DNA from: Bacillus marinisedimentorum
Lineage (GTDB): Bacteria; Bacillota; Bacilli; Bacillales; Bacillaceae_O
Length of the DNA stretch: 38,308 nucleotides
Assembly: GCF_001644195.2 (NCBI RefSeq)
Contig: NZ_LWBL02000039.1
Location: forward strand, 1 to 38,308
Reading direction: 5' to 3'
Below are positions 27,365 to 37,253 of the stretch, in pieces. Each line of letters begins with the position of its first letter. Positions within the stretch are counted from its first letter, which is position 1. Under the pieces are notes generated by a model, which searched no databases, was not told the origin of the DNA, and saw only the letters and a program-made list of their open reading frames with translations. A program made the position numbers and the translations under genes.

Positions 27365-28517
27365 AGCTCTCTTCGTCAAACGGGAACCTTGCTCCCGGGT
27401 AAGCGGGATCTATCTGTTCGGACTCGCGCTGTCCATATGTCCCAGGGAAGGCCATACCATAGCCCGGTCCTGCTCCGTAACCTGGTCCCGCTCCGTAACC
27501 TGGTCCCGCTCCGTAACCTGGTCCCGCTCCGTAGCCCGGTCCTGCTCCATAGCCTGGTCCCGCTCCGTAGCCCGGTCCCGCTCCGTAACCTGGTCCCGCT
27601 CCGTAGCCCGGTCCCGCTCCGTAGCCTGGTCCCGCTCCGTAGCCCGGTCCCGCTCCGTAGCCTGGTCCCGCTCCGTAGCCCGGCTGCATGCCGTAACCTG
27701 GCATTTGCGGCATTTCAGGACTTTCATCCATATCCATATCCGGATTCATACCCATATTCATATCATTATCCATATCCGGATTCATCCCGTGCCATGTCCC
27801 CGGCATCTGCTGGCTGCCATAAGGTGCAGCCATGCCATATCCATCTCCGCCGCCCGGCAAACCGGAACCCGGAAGAACAGGTGAGCATGGAACACAATTA
27901 GGCGGAACCTGCATGGCAGGCTGCTGCATCATTGGCATTTGTTGTGGCATTTGTTGCGGCATTTGTTGCGGCATTTGTTGCATTGGCATTTGTTGCGGCA
28001 TTTGATCCATCGGCATTTGATGCATCGGCATTTGCGGCATTTTCGACATTGGCGGTGCCTCTTCTTCAGCAGGCGAAACCATCTTTTCCGGGCTTTCCAT
28101 CGACTCTGGTTTCATCGGCTGATGATACTGGGGCATCTGGAATGTATAGGAATAATGATGCTGAGGCGGCTGCTGCGGTGCATAGTTGATCGGCATCTGA
28201 ATCATGTTGATATACGTATCCGAAGACTCATGATCCTCCATCGGCAGGATTTTTTCCGGCTGGGCATAAGGTGATACGGCTTTCGGAGGTTTCATCTCCA
28301 TTTTTTTGGCAGGTTTAACCTCCATTTTCGGCGCAGCCTGCATTTGCTTTTTCTTGACTGGCACCCCGCCGGTAGGAATTTTAATTTTCATTCCCGGCAT
28401 AATCATATCCGGATTACTCAGCTGTGAATTCACTTGCTTAAGTTCACCGAAGTCAACTCCATACTTGTTTGCGATTTTCCAAAGGGTGTCTCCCTTTTGG
28501 ACGATATGAATTTTCAC
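27357..28517 (-). CDS. safA: Spore morphogenetic protein SafA, LysM domain and low-complexity tail
   Basis: Directs inner coat assembly at the cortex-coat border. The 386-residue product starts with a LysM domain (about 2-50; IVQKGDTLWKIANKYGVDFG, IMPGMKIKIP), then a Pro/Lys/Met-rich region, an MPQQ/MPM repeat stretch, the VPPNCVPCSPVLPGSGLPGG segment in parts shared with B. subtilis SafA, and a run of 12 GPGYGA-type repeats near the C-terminus. Length equals B. subtilis SafA (387) though the tail differs completely. Start GTG 28517 follows AGGAGGGAG. A CATATACT box (28550-28557 complement) resembles a sigma-E -10, with no convincing -35. Confidence 0.93.
   Translation of the reverse strand: MKIHIVQKGDTLWKIANKYGVDFGELKQVNSQLSNPDMIMPGMKIKIPTGGVPVKKKQMQAAPKMEVKPAKKMEMKPPKAVSPYAQPEKILPMEDHESSDTYINMIQMPINYAPQQPPQHHYSYTFQMPQYHQPMKPESMESPEKMVSPAEEEAPPMSKMPQMPMHQMPMDQMPQQMPMQQMPQQMPQQMPQQMPMMQQPAMQVPPNCVPCSPVLPGSGLPGGGDGYGMAAPYGSQQMPGTWHGMNPDMDNDMNMGMNPDMDMDESPEMPQMPGYGMQPGYGAGPGYGAGPGYGAGPGYGAGPGYGAGPGYGAGPGYGAGPGYGAGPGYGAGPGYGAGPGYGAGPGYGAGPGYGMAFPGTYGQRESEQIDPAYPGARFPFDEESYD
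27457..27672 (-). repeat. Twelve perfect-length 18-bp repeats inside safA
   Basis: Twelve units of CC(G/A)TA(G/A)CC(T/C)GGTCC(C/T)GCT in a row, plus a partial thirteenth, encode (AGPGYG)n. Differences between units are mostly synonymous, so the peptide is conserved while the DNA has drifted slightly. Confidence 0.95.
27925..28040 (-). repeat. MPQQ/MPM-type repeats inside safA
   Basis: A 12-base unit around GGCATTTGTTGC recurs, encoding MPQQ, MPMQQ, MPMDQ and MPMHQ tetra- to pentapeptides. Confidence 0.85.
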
Positions 28518-28614
28518 GAGCGAATCTCCCTCCTGTGCAAAGTCACTACAGTATATGACTCACTGGGCAAATTGCCACTATCATTCACAACAACTTATGC
28601 ACGGAGGGATTTCA

Positions 28615-29724
28615 TTATGCCAGCTTAAGCATCCGCTCAAGCGCCAGCCTGGCGTCTTCGGCGGTTTGCTGAGCGACAGAAATTTTATTTGTGATTTTAT
28701 TTTCCAGGATATTGTCAAGTGACCATGCCAGATGCTGCAAATCTATCCTGTTCATCGTCAGACAGGCGCACATATATGGATTCAGGCTGATTATATCTTT
28801 ATCGGGATTTTCCTTTATTAACCGGTTTACGAGGTTCATTTCCGTTCCAATCGCCCATTTAGAGCCCGGAACTGCAGCAGTCACTGTCTCGATGATTTTT
28901 TTGGTTGAACCATTTTCATCTGCTGCCTGTACAACTTCAAACGTACATTCGGGGTGAACAATAATTCTGCGGTCCCGTTCCTGTACCCTAATCTTTTGCA
29001 CGTTCTCTGTGGTGAACGTTTCATGGACCGAGCAATGGCCTTTCCAGAGGATGACTTTTACTTCATCTGGATTTCCCTCTGTTTCAAGTGTTCCTGTAAC
29101 AGGATCCCATACAGCCATTTGTTCAAGTGGGATGCCAAGCGAGTATGCAGTGTTACGGCCAAGATGCTGGTCAGGTAAAAAAAGGATTCGTTCCTTTTGG
29201 TCAAAAGCCCACTTGACCATTTTCTCTGCATTGGAGGAAGTTACCGTCGCACCGCCATGTTTTCCGACAAATGCCTTGATGGCAGCAGTGGAATTCACAT
29301 AGGTCAGCGGCAAAATCGTATCTCCAAATTTTCTGCTAAGCATCTCCCATGCCCGTTCTGTCTGGTGAATATCTGCCATATCCGCCATCGAGCATCCTGC
29401 CCTCATATCCGGCAGGATCACCTGCTGGCTGGCACCTGTAAGAATATCGGCGGTTTCGGCCATAAAATGAACCCCGCAAAATACGATAAACTCTGCCCGG
29501 TCATTATTTTCTGCAAGCCTTGCCAGTTCGAGCGAATCACCCCTTGCATCCGCAAACTGGATAACCTCATCCTTTTGATAATGATGACCGGGTATGAAAA
29601 GCTTATCCCCAAGTTCGAATTTCGCATTCCGAATTTTTTCTTCCAGCTCTGTTCTTTCCATATTATAGTAATCGTTAGGGATTTTCGCTTTTCCGTTTTT
29701 ATCCATAAGTTCCAAAATATCCAT
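28615..29724 (-). CDS. nadA: Quinolinate synthase A
   Basis: Condenses iminoaspartate with dihydroxyacetone phosphate to quinolinate using a [4Fe-4S] cluster. The 369-residue product (B. subtilis 368) has Cys residues suited to the cluster in [16 protein letters not shown] and [10 protein letters not shown], and the GHHYQKDEV and [12 protein letters not shown] substrate motifs. Start ATG 29724 ([10 protein letters not shown]) is chosen over an ATG 15 bases upstream, which abuts the ribosome binding site. Third gene of nadB-nadC-nadA, 34 bases after nadC; no clear terminator before safA. Confidence 0.97.
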   Translation of the reverse strand: MDILELMDKNGKAKIPNDYYNMERTELEEKIRNAKFELGDKLFIPGHHYQKDEVIQFADARGDSLELARLAENNDRAEFIVFCGVHFMAETADILTGASQQVILPDMRAGCSMADMADIHQTERAWEMLSRKFGDTILPLTYVNSTAAIKAFVGKHGGATVTSSNAEKMVKWAFDQKERILFLPDQHLGRNTAYSLGIPLEQMAVWDPVTGTLETEGNPDEVKVILWKGHCSVHETFTTENVQKIRVQERDRRIIVHPECTFEVVQAADENGSTKKIIETVTAAVPGSKWAIGTEMNLVNRLIKENPDKDIISLNPYMCACLTMNRIDLQHLAWSLDNILENKITNKISVAQQTAEDARLALERMLKLA

Positions 29725-29758
29725 TTTTCTCTCTCCCATCCCTTCTGCTCAAATTCAT

Positions 29759-30589
29759 TTAGGAAATATCGAAACTGATATCCAGTGCTTTAAAAGAATG
29801 TGTAAGCATTCCAAGTGAAATCGCATCTATGCCGGTATTTCGGTAATCAGCTATATTATCAAGCGTTATCCCGCCTGAGACTTCTGTGACTATATGGCGC
29901 GGCACCAAATTTCTCCATTCTGCCGCTTCCTGTGGCGAGCAATTGTCAAACATGATGATATCTGCACCCGCTTGCACCGCTTCCTTAACCTGATCGGCGG
30001 ACTCCGTCTCGACCTCTATTTTGACGGTATGCCCAATCTTTTTCCGGACTCGGTCCACCGCTTCCGATATTCCGCCGGCAGCAGCAATATGATTATCTTT
30101 AAGCATTACGGCATCATAAAGCCCGAGTCTGTGATTGATGCCGCCGCCGCACCTTACAGCATATTTTTCCAGCATCCTTAGGCCGGGCGTTGTTTTGCGG
30201 GTATCGGTCACTTTTATTGAATTGTTCCCGAGGCTTTCTACAGCAGCTCTTGTTGTGGTTGCCACCCCGCTCATACGCTGTAAAAGATTAAGGATCACCC
30301 GTTCTCCGCTCAAAAGGGCGGCAGTGTTTCCCCGGACTTCAGCTGCAGCTTCCCCAGGTTTAACCAGATCCCCGTCTTTCTTCATGTAGGTCACCGTGAC
30401 TGAAGGATCAAGCAGCCGGTATCCTTCATAAATGAGCTCCAGCCCGGCGATTGTACCTTCCTCTTTTATAAGGAAAATCCCGCTAGCCTGTTCACTTCCA
30501 TCGAATACACTGAGGTTTGTTAAATCTCCTTCTCCGATATCTTCCATAAAAAAAGTTTTAAATAATTTCTCAAGTTTTATTTTATTCAT
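29759..30589 (-). CDS. nadC: Nicotinate-nucleotide pyrophosphorylase (quinolinate phosphoribosyltransferase)
   Basis: Turns quinolinate and PRPP into nicotinate mononucleotide and CO2. The 276-residue product has the type II phosphoribosyltransferase features ERVILNLLQRMSGVAT, DTRKTTPGLR, AVRCGGGINHRLGLYDAVMLKDNH cut here for length, and FDNCSPQE. Start ATG 30589 overlaps the nadB stop (ATGA) and follows GGTGGAG. Confidence 0.97.
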   Translation of the reverse strand: MNKIKLEKLFKTFFMEDIGEGDLTNLSVFDGSEQASGIFLIKEEGTIAGLELIYEGYRLLDPSVTVTYMKKDGDLVKPGEAAAEVRGNTAALLSGERVILNLLQRMSGVATTTRAAVESLGNNSIKVTDTRKTTPGLRMLEKYAVRCGGGINHRLGLYDAVMLKDNHIAAAGGISEAVDRVRKKIGHTVKIEVETESADQVKEAVQAGADIIMFDNCSPQEAAEWRNLVPRHIVTEVSGGITLDNIADYRNTGIDAISLGMLTHSFKALDISFDIS

Positions 30590-32151
30590 CTCGACTCCAC
30601 CACTTCGCCTTTCTTTTCCAATTGAAAAATTACATGCCGGGTTTTCCATACTTTGTCATCCGGAGCGGGAAAATCTTCGCGGAAATGGCAGCCTCTGCTC
30701 TCATTTCTTTTTAAAGCCGCAGTTACGACAAGCCAGCTGGTTGTCAGCATATTCACCACTTCAATTTCAGACAGCGACAATCCGCTCAGGCTGACACTCC
30801 TATAATCGGGAATAATCTCTTCAAACCAACGCTTTGCAGTCCTTAATCCAATTTCGTTTCGGTGAATCCCCGCATATTTGGACATTACCGCGCGGATTTC
30901 TTCTTTGTCTGGCAATAGGATTTTGTTGACCGGCTCCCGCTGCAGGGGACCGGCGAACTGTATGGAACTTTTTTTAACTGCCGTCTCGGCAAGTACGGTT
31001 TCAGCAAACCCGGATGCAAAAGTGATGGCTTCCAACAGGGAATTACTCGCTAGCCTATTGGCGCCATGCACACCTGTACAGGCCGCTTCGCCTACCGCAT
31101 ATAGTCCAGGGATATTTGTCCGGCCGTCTGTTTTCGCCTCAATGCCGCCCATCGTGAAATGGGCTCCCGGAACTACAGGAATACGTGTATTGGCACCAAT
31201 TGCCACGCCATTGGATTCACAGAGACCGGTAATAGACGGAAACCGCTTTCCAAATTCCTTAATCTGCGAGATATCAAGGAAGACCCGTTCCCTCATCCGT
31301 TCCGCCTTGAAGATTTCCCTTGCCACAATGTCACGGGGAGCAAGGTCCAATAATGGATGGATTCCTTTCATCAGCCGCCTGCCGGATTCGGTTACCAGCC
31401 TTCCCCCTTCTCCTCTGACCGCTTCGGAGATTAGCCCCTTGACTTTACCGCCTGCAAACAGCATTGTCGGATGAAATTGGACAAACTCCATGTCCGAAAG
31501 AGCTGCGCCTGCCCGATAGGCCATAGCAGCGCCATCGCCAGTAATGGAAAGATCATTTGAAGAGTGTGCGTAAAGAGCTCCATAGCCGCCGGAAGCAATC
31601 AATACCGATTGGCCATAATACCTGCTTTCCCTGCCGTTTTTACCCATGGCTGTAACACCGATGCATCGGCCGCCTTCAATAATCAGGTCAACCGCTGTCA
31701 TGTTCTCCTCCACAGCTGCTCTCCCGCTGATACGCTGCTGGAACCATTTCGTAAAATGTTTGCCTGTCGCGTCACCCCCGGCGTGTATAATGCGCCTTCT
31801 GGTGTGGGCCCCTTCCATCCCGAGCTCAATCTCCCCATTGGATGAACGGTCCACAGGTAATCCTTCTTTAATATATTCAGTCAATAATTCAACACCTTTT
31901 GCTGTCAGATGCTTTACTGCTTCACTATCATTAAACCCCGAACCGGCAGCCATTGTGTCGTCAAAGTGGGCCTGCGGGTCATCTTCACCGGCAATGGCTG
32001 CCGCTACCCCGCCCTGCGCCTTCATTGAATTACTTTGGTGGCGAGCTCCTTTTGTGATTATCCTCACATTCAAGTGCGCAGAAAGATGGTCTGCAGCGGC
32101 AAGGGCTGCAAGGCCACTGCCGATTATGACAACATCACTGAATCTATCCAT
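30586..32151 (-). CDS. nadB: L-aspartate oxidase
   Basis: FAD enzyme that oxidises L-aspartate to iminoaspartate, the first step of de novo NAD synthesis. The 521-residue product has the N-terminal dinucleotide fold VVIIGSGLAALAAA (about 6-19), the QGGVAAAI and GGIEAKTDGRTNIPGLYAVGE motifs and GVHGANRLASNSLLEA near the FAD. Start ATG 32151 follows GGGGGATGGG; the frame is open up to 32247 but that part contains the promoter. First gene of nadBCA, divergent from nifS. Confidence 0.96.
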   Translation of the reverse strand: MDRFSDVVIIGSGLAALAAADHLSAHLNVRIITKGARHQSNSMKAQGGVAAAIAGEDDPQAHFDDTMAAGSGFNDSEAVKHLTAKGVELLTEYIKEGLPVDRSSNGEIELGMEGAHTRRRIIHAGGDATGKHFTKWFQQRISGRAAVEENMTAVDLIIEGGRCIGVTAMGKNGRESRYYGQSVLIASGGYGALYAHSSNDLSITGDGAAMAYRAGAALSDMEFVQFHPTMLFAGGKVKGLISEAVRGEGGRLVTESGRRLMKGIHPLLDLAPRDIVAREIFKAERMRERVFLDISQIKEFGKRFPSITGLCESNGVAIGANTRIPVVPGAHFTMGGIEAKTDGRTNIPGLYAVGEAACTGVHGANRLASNSLLEAITFASGFAETVLAETAVKKSSIQFAGPLQREPVNKILLPDKEEIRAVMSKYAGIHRNEIGLRTAKRWFEEIIPDYRSVSLSGLSLSEIEVVNMLTTSWLVVTAALKRNESRGCHFREDFPAPDDKVWKTRHVIFQLEKKGEVVESR

Positions 32152-32166
32152 GTCCCATCCCCCATG

Positions 32167-32188
32167 TGTTTTTACATATGTCTTGACA
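32167..32188. promoter_or_regulatory. Candidate NiaR (YrxA) operator, two direct repeats
   Basis: TGTTTTTACA (32167-32176) and TGTCTTGACA (32179-32188) repeat with a 12-base step. Each is an imperfect TGT...ACA palindrome. The site lies at the start of the nadB transcript and covers the nifS -35. NAD-responsive repression of nadBCA and nifS by YrxA/NiaR is known in B. subtilis; that this is the site is inferred. Confidence 0.6.
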
Positions 32189-32211
32189 CTTATCATTACA
32201 TATCCTTTAAT
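32183..32211 (+). promoter_or_regulatory. Candidate promoter of nifS-niaR
   Basis: TTGACA (32183-32188), 17 bases, TTTAAT (32206-32211). It would give a leader of about 255 bases that contains family 2 repeat copy B. Confidence 0.6.
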
Positions 32212-32220
32212 TGAGTACAA
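32193..32220 (-). promoter_or_regulatory. Candidate promoter of nadB-nadC-nadA
   Basis: On the minus strand TTGTAC (32215-32220), 16 bases, TAATGA (32193-32198). It overlaps the nifS promoter face to face, with the start of transcription near 32186. Confidence 0.5.
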
Positions 32221-32262
32221 GGGTTTTTTCTTTTTGCAATTTAACAAAGGGGGATTTGATTT

Positions 32263-32375
32263 TCGCCGCAGTTCCCCCCTTTCACCAGCGGCATCTGTTC
32301 TTGCTTCCCTACAGTCGTATTCACGGTGTCTTCTTTACCAAAGGGCGGGCGTTTGCTTCATCATAGCTTTCGCTG
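32263..32375 (-). repeat. Dispersed repeat, family 2, copy B
   Basis: On the minus strand TAAAGAAGACACCGTGAAT, AGGGAAGCAAGAACAGATG and TGGTGAAAG align with copy A; about ten bases (the CACTTGTGCC part) are missing. Sits in the nifS 5' leader. Confidence 0.7.
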
Positions 32376-32473
32376 TCCCGCATATCAGCACCAATCCGCC
32401 TGTTTATGAACCAGTGAGTGCTATCCAATAGATGCAAAACAATCAGAGTCTTCTTATGAAAAGGAGAAATGCT

Positions 32474-33622
32474 ATGATTTACCTTGACCATGCAGCGTCA
32501 ACACCCATGTCTGAAAAGGCTTTAGCAGCATATGCTGCTGCCGCAGGAAGGTTTTACGCCAATACGAAAAGCCTTCATGAGGAAGGACAGCTTGCGGAAG
32601 AAATGCTTGATATTTTACGGAAAGAACTTGCTGTACTGCACAATGTCCCTGCACAGGGGCTGTATTTCACAAGCGGTGGCACCGAAGGTAATTTTCTTGC
32701 CATCACTTCGCTGGCCAGATTTGATAGCGGCGGATCCGGACGGCATCTGATTACAACTGAAATTGAACATCCATCGGTCCTCAACACATTTTCCATGCTC
32801 GAAAAAGATGGTTTTTCTGTCACCCGCCTAAAGCCTGACAAATACGGAAGAATCAGCCCGGCAGCATTGCAGGCTGCTTTAAGGCCCGAAACGAAACTCG
32901 TCTCCATCCAGCATGTCAATTCTGAAATCGGTACAATTCAGCCTATCTCAGAGTTGGGGAGTGTGCTTAAAGGTACGGGAGCACTTTTTCACAGCGATTG
33001 TGTCCAGTCTTTTGGAAAGGTGGATTTTGACCCGCTGTCAGCCGGACTGGACAGCTTTACGACATCCGCCCATAAAATAAACGGGCCAAAAGGAACGGGT
33101 GCCGTTTATATCAACCCTGCTATCGGATTTGACCCTTTTTATCCCAATTCAGCTCATGAAAATGGGTTCCGCCCTGGAACTGTCGATCTTCCGGCAGTTG
33201 CGGCATTTACTGCTGCTGCTTCAGAAACAGTCAGTACACAGGAAATCCGCCTGAACAAAAACCGGAAGCTGAGAAAGAAATTCTTATCAGGTATAATGGA
33301 TGGGAATCGGAAGATCATGATTGAAGGACATCCGCAGGAAACAGCCCCGCATATTATCGGACTCCGTGTTGAAGGAATGGAAGGACAGATGCTGATGCAG
33401 GCCTGCAGCCGCAATGGCATCGCATTTGCGACAGGCTCTGCATGCAGTTCCAGTAAGCAGCAGCCATCCCATGTGCTTACAGCAATCGGAAGGACAGCTG
33501 ATGAAGCCCGTTCTTTTTGCAGGATATCACTCGGCAGCATGACAACCGGGGATGAGATTGATAAAACAGTGGATGTATTCAAACATGCCATAAAGGAAAT
33601 GCTGCCTGTCCCAAGACGATAA
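32474..33622 (+). CDS. nifS: Cysteine desulfurase NifS/NadS
   Basis: PLP enzyme releasing sulfur from cysteine; in B. subtilis this copy matures the NadA Fe-S cluster. The 382-residue product starts MIYLDHAASTPMSEKAL and has the PLP lysine in SAHKINGPKGTGA, and the catalytic Cys in FATGSACSSSKQQPSHVL. The start at 32474 is set by AAGGAG seven bases upstream; the frame is open further upstream without a site. Divergent from nadBCA and 20 bases before niaR, so probably under the same control. Confidence 0.96.
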   Translation: MIYLDHAASTPMSEKALAAYAAAAGRFYANTKSLHEEGQLAEEMLDILRKELAVLHNVPAQGLYFTSGGTEGNFLAITSLARFDSGGSGRHLITTEIEHPSVLNTFSMLEKDGFSVTRLKPDKYGRISPAALQAALRPETKLVSIQHVNSEIGTIQPISELGSVLKGTGALFHSDCVQSFGKVDFDPLSAGLDSFTTSAHKINGPKGTGAVYINPAIGFDPFYPNSAHENGFRPGTVDLPAVAAFTAAASETVSTQEIRLNKNRKLRKKFLSGIMDGNRKIMIEGHPQETAPHIIGLRVEGMEGQMLMQACSRNGIAFATGSACSSSKQQPSHVLTAIGRTADEARSFCRISLGSMTTGDEIDKTVDVFKHAIKEMLPVPRR

Positions 33623-33642
33623 AGAATAAAGGAGTGAACGAA

Positions 33643-34182
33643 ATGAGGGAAGAAAAAAAAATCCTCGGTGAAGAACGAAGAGAGATGATTTTGAAATGGC
33701 TGAAGGAAGCTGAGCGGCCGCTCACAGGCACTGAACTGGCCCGACGCACAAACGTGAGCCGCCAGGTAGTCGTACAGGACATTTCCCTTTTAAAAGCCAA
33801 AAAAGAACCGATTATCGCAACCTCTCAGGGATATCTATATATGAATATGAAACAAGAGGGAGAAAAAAGGCGGCGTGTTATCGCATGCAAGCATGATCCC
33901 GAAGAGACACGCAACGAACTTTTTATCCTTGCCGACCACGGGGTGACCGTAAAGGACGTAACAATCGAACATCCTGTCTACGGAGATTTAACTGCCTCGG
34001 TCATGGTTTCGACCCGGCAGGAAGTCGAGCTGTTTCTGGAAAAAATGGAAAATACGAACGCAGCTCTCTTATCTGAGCTTACAGATGGAACGCACTTGCA
34101 TACGATAGAAGCCGACACGAATAAACAGCTTGATGAAGCCTGCCGCGAACTTGACCGGGCCGGCTACCTGCTCCGGTCCTGA
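33643..34182 (+). CDS. niaR: Transcriptional repressor of NAD synthesis NiaR (YrxA), HTH_11 + 3H
   Basis: Represses de novo NAD genes when nicotinate is plentiful. The 179-residue product has an N-terminal winged helix (about 8-60; GTELARRTNVSRQVVVQDISLL) and a 3H domain with the three conserved His residues (IEHPVYG, and two in DGTHLHTIEA). ATG 33643 follows AAGGAG eight bases upstream; a GTG nine bases earlier lies in that site. Converges on pheA with a 33-base gap and no clear terminator. Confidence 0.95.
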   Translation: MREEKKILGEERREMILKWLKEAERPLTGTELARRTNVSRQVVVQDISLLKAKKEPIIATSQGYLYMNMKQEGEKRRRVIACKHDPEETRNELFILADHGVTVKDVTIEHPVYGDLTASVMVSTRQEVELFLEKMENTNAALLSELTDGTHLHTIEADTNKQLDEACRELDRAGYLLRS

Positions 34183-34215
34183 TTGGAGGTCCTCCGACAG
34201 GCAAGCTTCATGATA

Positions 34216-35070
34216 TCATCGAAAAAAATAGGACGGATAACTCCCGAGAATGGTGACCCGGCAGCCAAGCGCTTCGAGCTCGGCCTTCACACCAGGGATA
34301 AGGACGCCGTCCAGCTTCATTTCCACATCTATGATAAAAAAATAATTTCCAAGTCCCGTCTTTGTCGGACGGGATTCAATTTTGGACAAATTTAATTTAC
34401 GCCATGAAAATGCCGAGAGCACCTGATGCAGCGCTCCTGAATAATCATCGCCGAGGGTGACCATGAGCGTCGTTTTATACGACGGCTTGACCGCAGTTGA
34501 TGCAATCTCGGTATCTTTCCTGGCAACGACCATAAAGCGTGTATGATTATTGTTGAAATCGTGGATATTGCGTTTGACCACTTCAAGGCCGTATTCCTTT
34601 GCGGCAAACTCGTTTCCGACAGCCGCAATGCACCTGTCCGGATGTTCTTTCACAAAAGCGGCCGCCAGTCCAGTTGAATTCATATAATGCAGATTCACAA
34701 CAGGCATATTGCGGTGAAAAAACTGATGGCACTGGGCAATCGCATGTGAATGGGAATAGACGTCAGAGATTTTATCCCATTTCCCTTCGTTTTGCGGATG
34801 AACCATCAAATGCTGGGTGATCGGCACAATTACTTCTCCTACTATCGGAAGCGGCTGTTCATGAATCAAATAATCGATCGTCAAGTTGACCGATCCTTCT
34901 ATCGCATTTTCAAGCGGAACAACCGCATAATCGACGCTTCCTTCCGCTACTGCATCAAGGCATTCCGGTATTGTCGGAAATGGCACATGCTCCCGATCCC
35001 GCATCAACTGCACTGTTGCATATTCTGTAAATGTGCCTTTTGGCCCTAAAAAACCTACTCTGTTTCCCAT
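34216..35070 (-). CDS. pheA: Prephenate dehydratase
   Basis: Turns prephenate into phenylpyruvate for phenylalanine synthesis. The 284-residue product has the catalytic domain (GFLGPKGTFTEYA, VPLENAIEGSVNLTIDYL, NHTRFMVVAR with the Thr-Arg-Phe motif) and a C-terminal regulatory ACT domain (SGALHQVLSAF, LSKIESRPTKTG) that binds Phe. I take ATG 35070 (MGNRVGFLGPKG), as homologues begin here and GGAG lies nearby. ATG 35100, overlapping the pheB stop as TGATG, would add ten residues and is a real alternative. Confidence 0.95.
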   Translation of the reverse strand: MGNRVGFLGPKGTFTEYATVQLMRDREHVPFPTIPECLDAVAEGSVDYAVVPLENAIEGSVNLTIDYLIHEQPLPIVGEVIVPITQHLMVHPQNEGKWDKISDVYSHSHAIAQCHQFFHRNMPVVNLHYMNSTGLAAAFVKEHPDRCIAAVGNEFAAKEYGLEVVKRNIHDFNNNHTRFMVVARKDTEIASTAVKPSYKTTLMVTLGDDYSGALHQVLSAFSWRKLNLSKIESRPTKTGLGNYFFIIDVEMKLDGVLIPGVKAELEALGCRVTILGSYPSYFFR

Positions 35071-35099
35071 CTCTTCTCCATCTGCCTTTCTGTCTGTCA

Positions 35100-35549
35100 T
35101 CAAGCACCTGTCCCCAGAATATCGACCTGTTCAACAAACTCCATTTTTCTGAGCCGATTGATCAGCTCATCAATTTCAATTTTTAAACCTGATGTGTCAA
35201 GGGAAAGCGTCACATTGGCACGCCCCTGCAGCGGAATCGTCTGATGAATCGTCAGAACATTTCCACCCGCGCCCGCTACGATCCCAAGCAAGTGGGAAAG
35301 TGTACCGGACCGGTCTTCAAGGTGGAAAAACAATGAAATGATTTGCTCTTTCACCATTGTATGAAATGGAAATACCCGGTCCCTGTATTTATAAAAAGCG
35401 CTGCGGCTGAGGTCAACCATATTGACCGCTTCACTTACATTTTCAGCCTTTCCCCGTTCCAAAAGTGCTTTGGCCTCAAGCGTCTTTTTCATCGCTTCCG
35501 GCAAAATATCTTCACTTACAAGATAAAATTGTTGATCTGAATGGGACAT
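35100..35549 (-). CDS. pheB: ACT-domain protein PheB
   Basis: A 149-residue protein with an N-terminal helical part (about 15-50; [21 protein letters not shown], with an HTH-like [15 protein letters not shown]) and a C-terminal ACT domain (about 70-148: [21 protein letters not shown]). Classically named chorismate mutase PheB, but it is related to ACT regulators and the enzyme activity is doubtful. Start ATG 35549 is chosen by family length (B. subtilis 147) and GGGAAG upstream. Precedes and overlaps or abuts pheA. Confidence 0.92.
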   Translation of the reverse strand: MSHSDQQFYLVSEDILPEAMKKTLEAKALLERGKAENVSEAVNMVDLSRSAFYKYRDRVFPFHTMVKEQIISLFFHLEDRSGTLSHLLGIVAGAGGNVLTIHQTIPLQGRANVTLSLDTSGLKIEIDELINRLRKMEFVEQVDILGTGA

Positions 35550-35867
35550 ATTACTTCCCGCACCCTTCGCTATTTGATAGTTTCGGCCGGTTTGGACCGC
35601 TCGCAATGTACACAGCATTCATAACATGCCGTGTGTGAAAAGCCATATTATCATTCTAATGGAAATGGTCCGCTTTCCAAAGTCATTTTTACTTTTCCGG
35701 CTTGTTTTTTTAATGGCTGCCCAAATTATCGGACAAGTTTCAGGTTGACCGGGGAATCCTCTCCCTTTCCACGGACTAAGCTGCCATGTCTCTTTGCTCG
35801 TATTCCCCAGCCTGCACTTACCGCTTTTTTCCACAGGCATCCGATATTTCCCTTCTGCACGAAAATA
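35550..35867. other. Intergenic stretch between obg and pheB
   Basis: No supported gene. On the minus strand TTGGAA with TAGAAT 16 bases on (about 35656-35683) is a weak promoter candidate for pheB-pheA. No T-box or other leader signature was seen. Confidence 0.5.
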
Positions 35868-35903
35868 TCAAAAGGCAGGCCGGGCTTATCCGCCAGCCTG
35901 CCT
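35868..35903 (-). terminator. Terminator of obg
   Basis: AGGCAGGC (35896-35903) pairs with GCCTGCCT (35873-35880), followed by TTTGATATTT on the minus strand, eight bases after the stop. Confidence 0.8.
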
Positions 35904-35910
35904 CTTTTCT

Positions 35911-37212
<1,302 letters not shown>

Positions 37213-37253
37213 TTAAAACCCATTCTGATTTAGTTTGTTCAAAGCCTGTTATC

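Noticed and set aside
27457-27672. CRISPR-like array
   Set aside because: Units are contiguous 18-mers without spacers and encode a peptide repeat in frame with safA.
27330-27884. Plus-strand frames with Ser/Val/Arg or Pro/Leu/Arg repeats
   Set aside because: These are antisense readings of the 18-bp safA repeats; the periodicity keeps all frames open.
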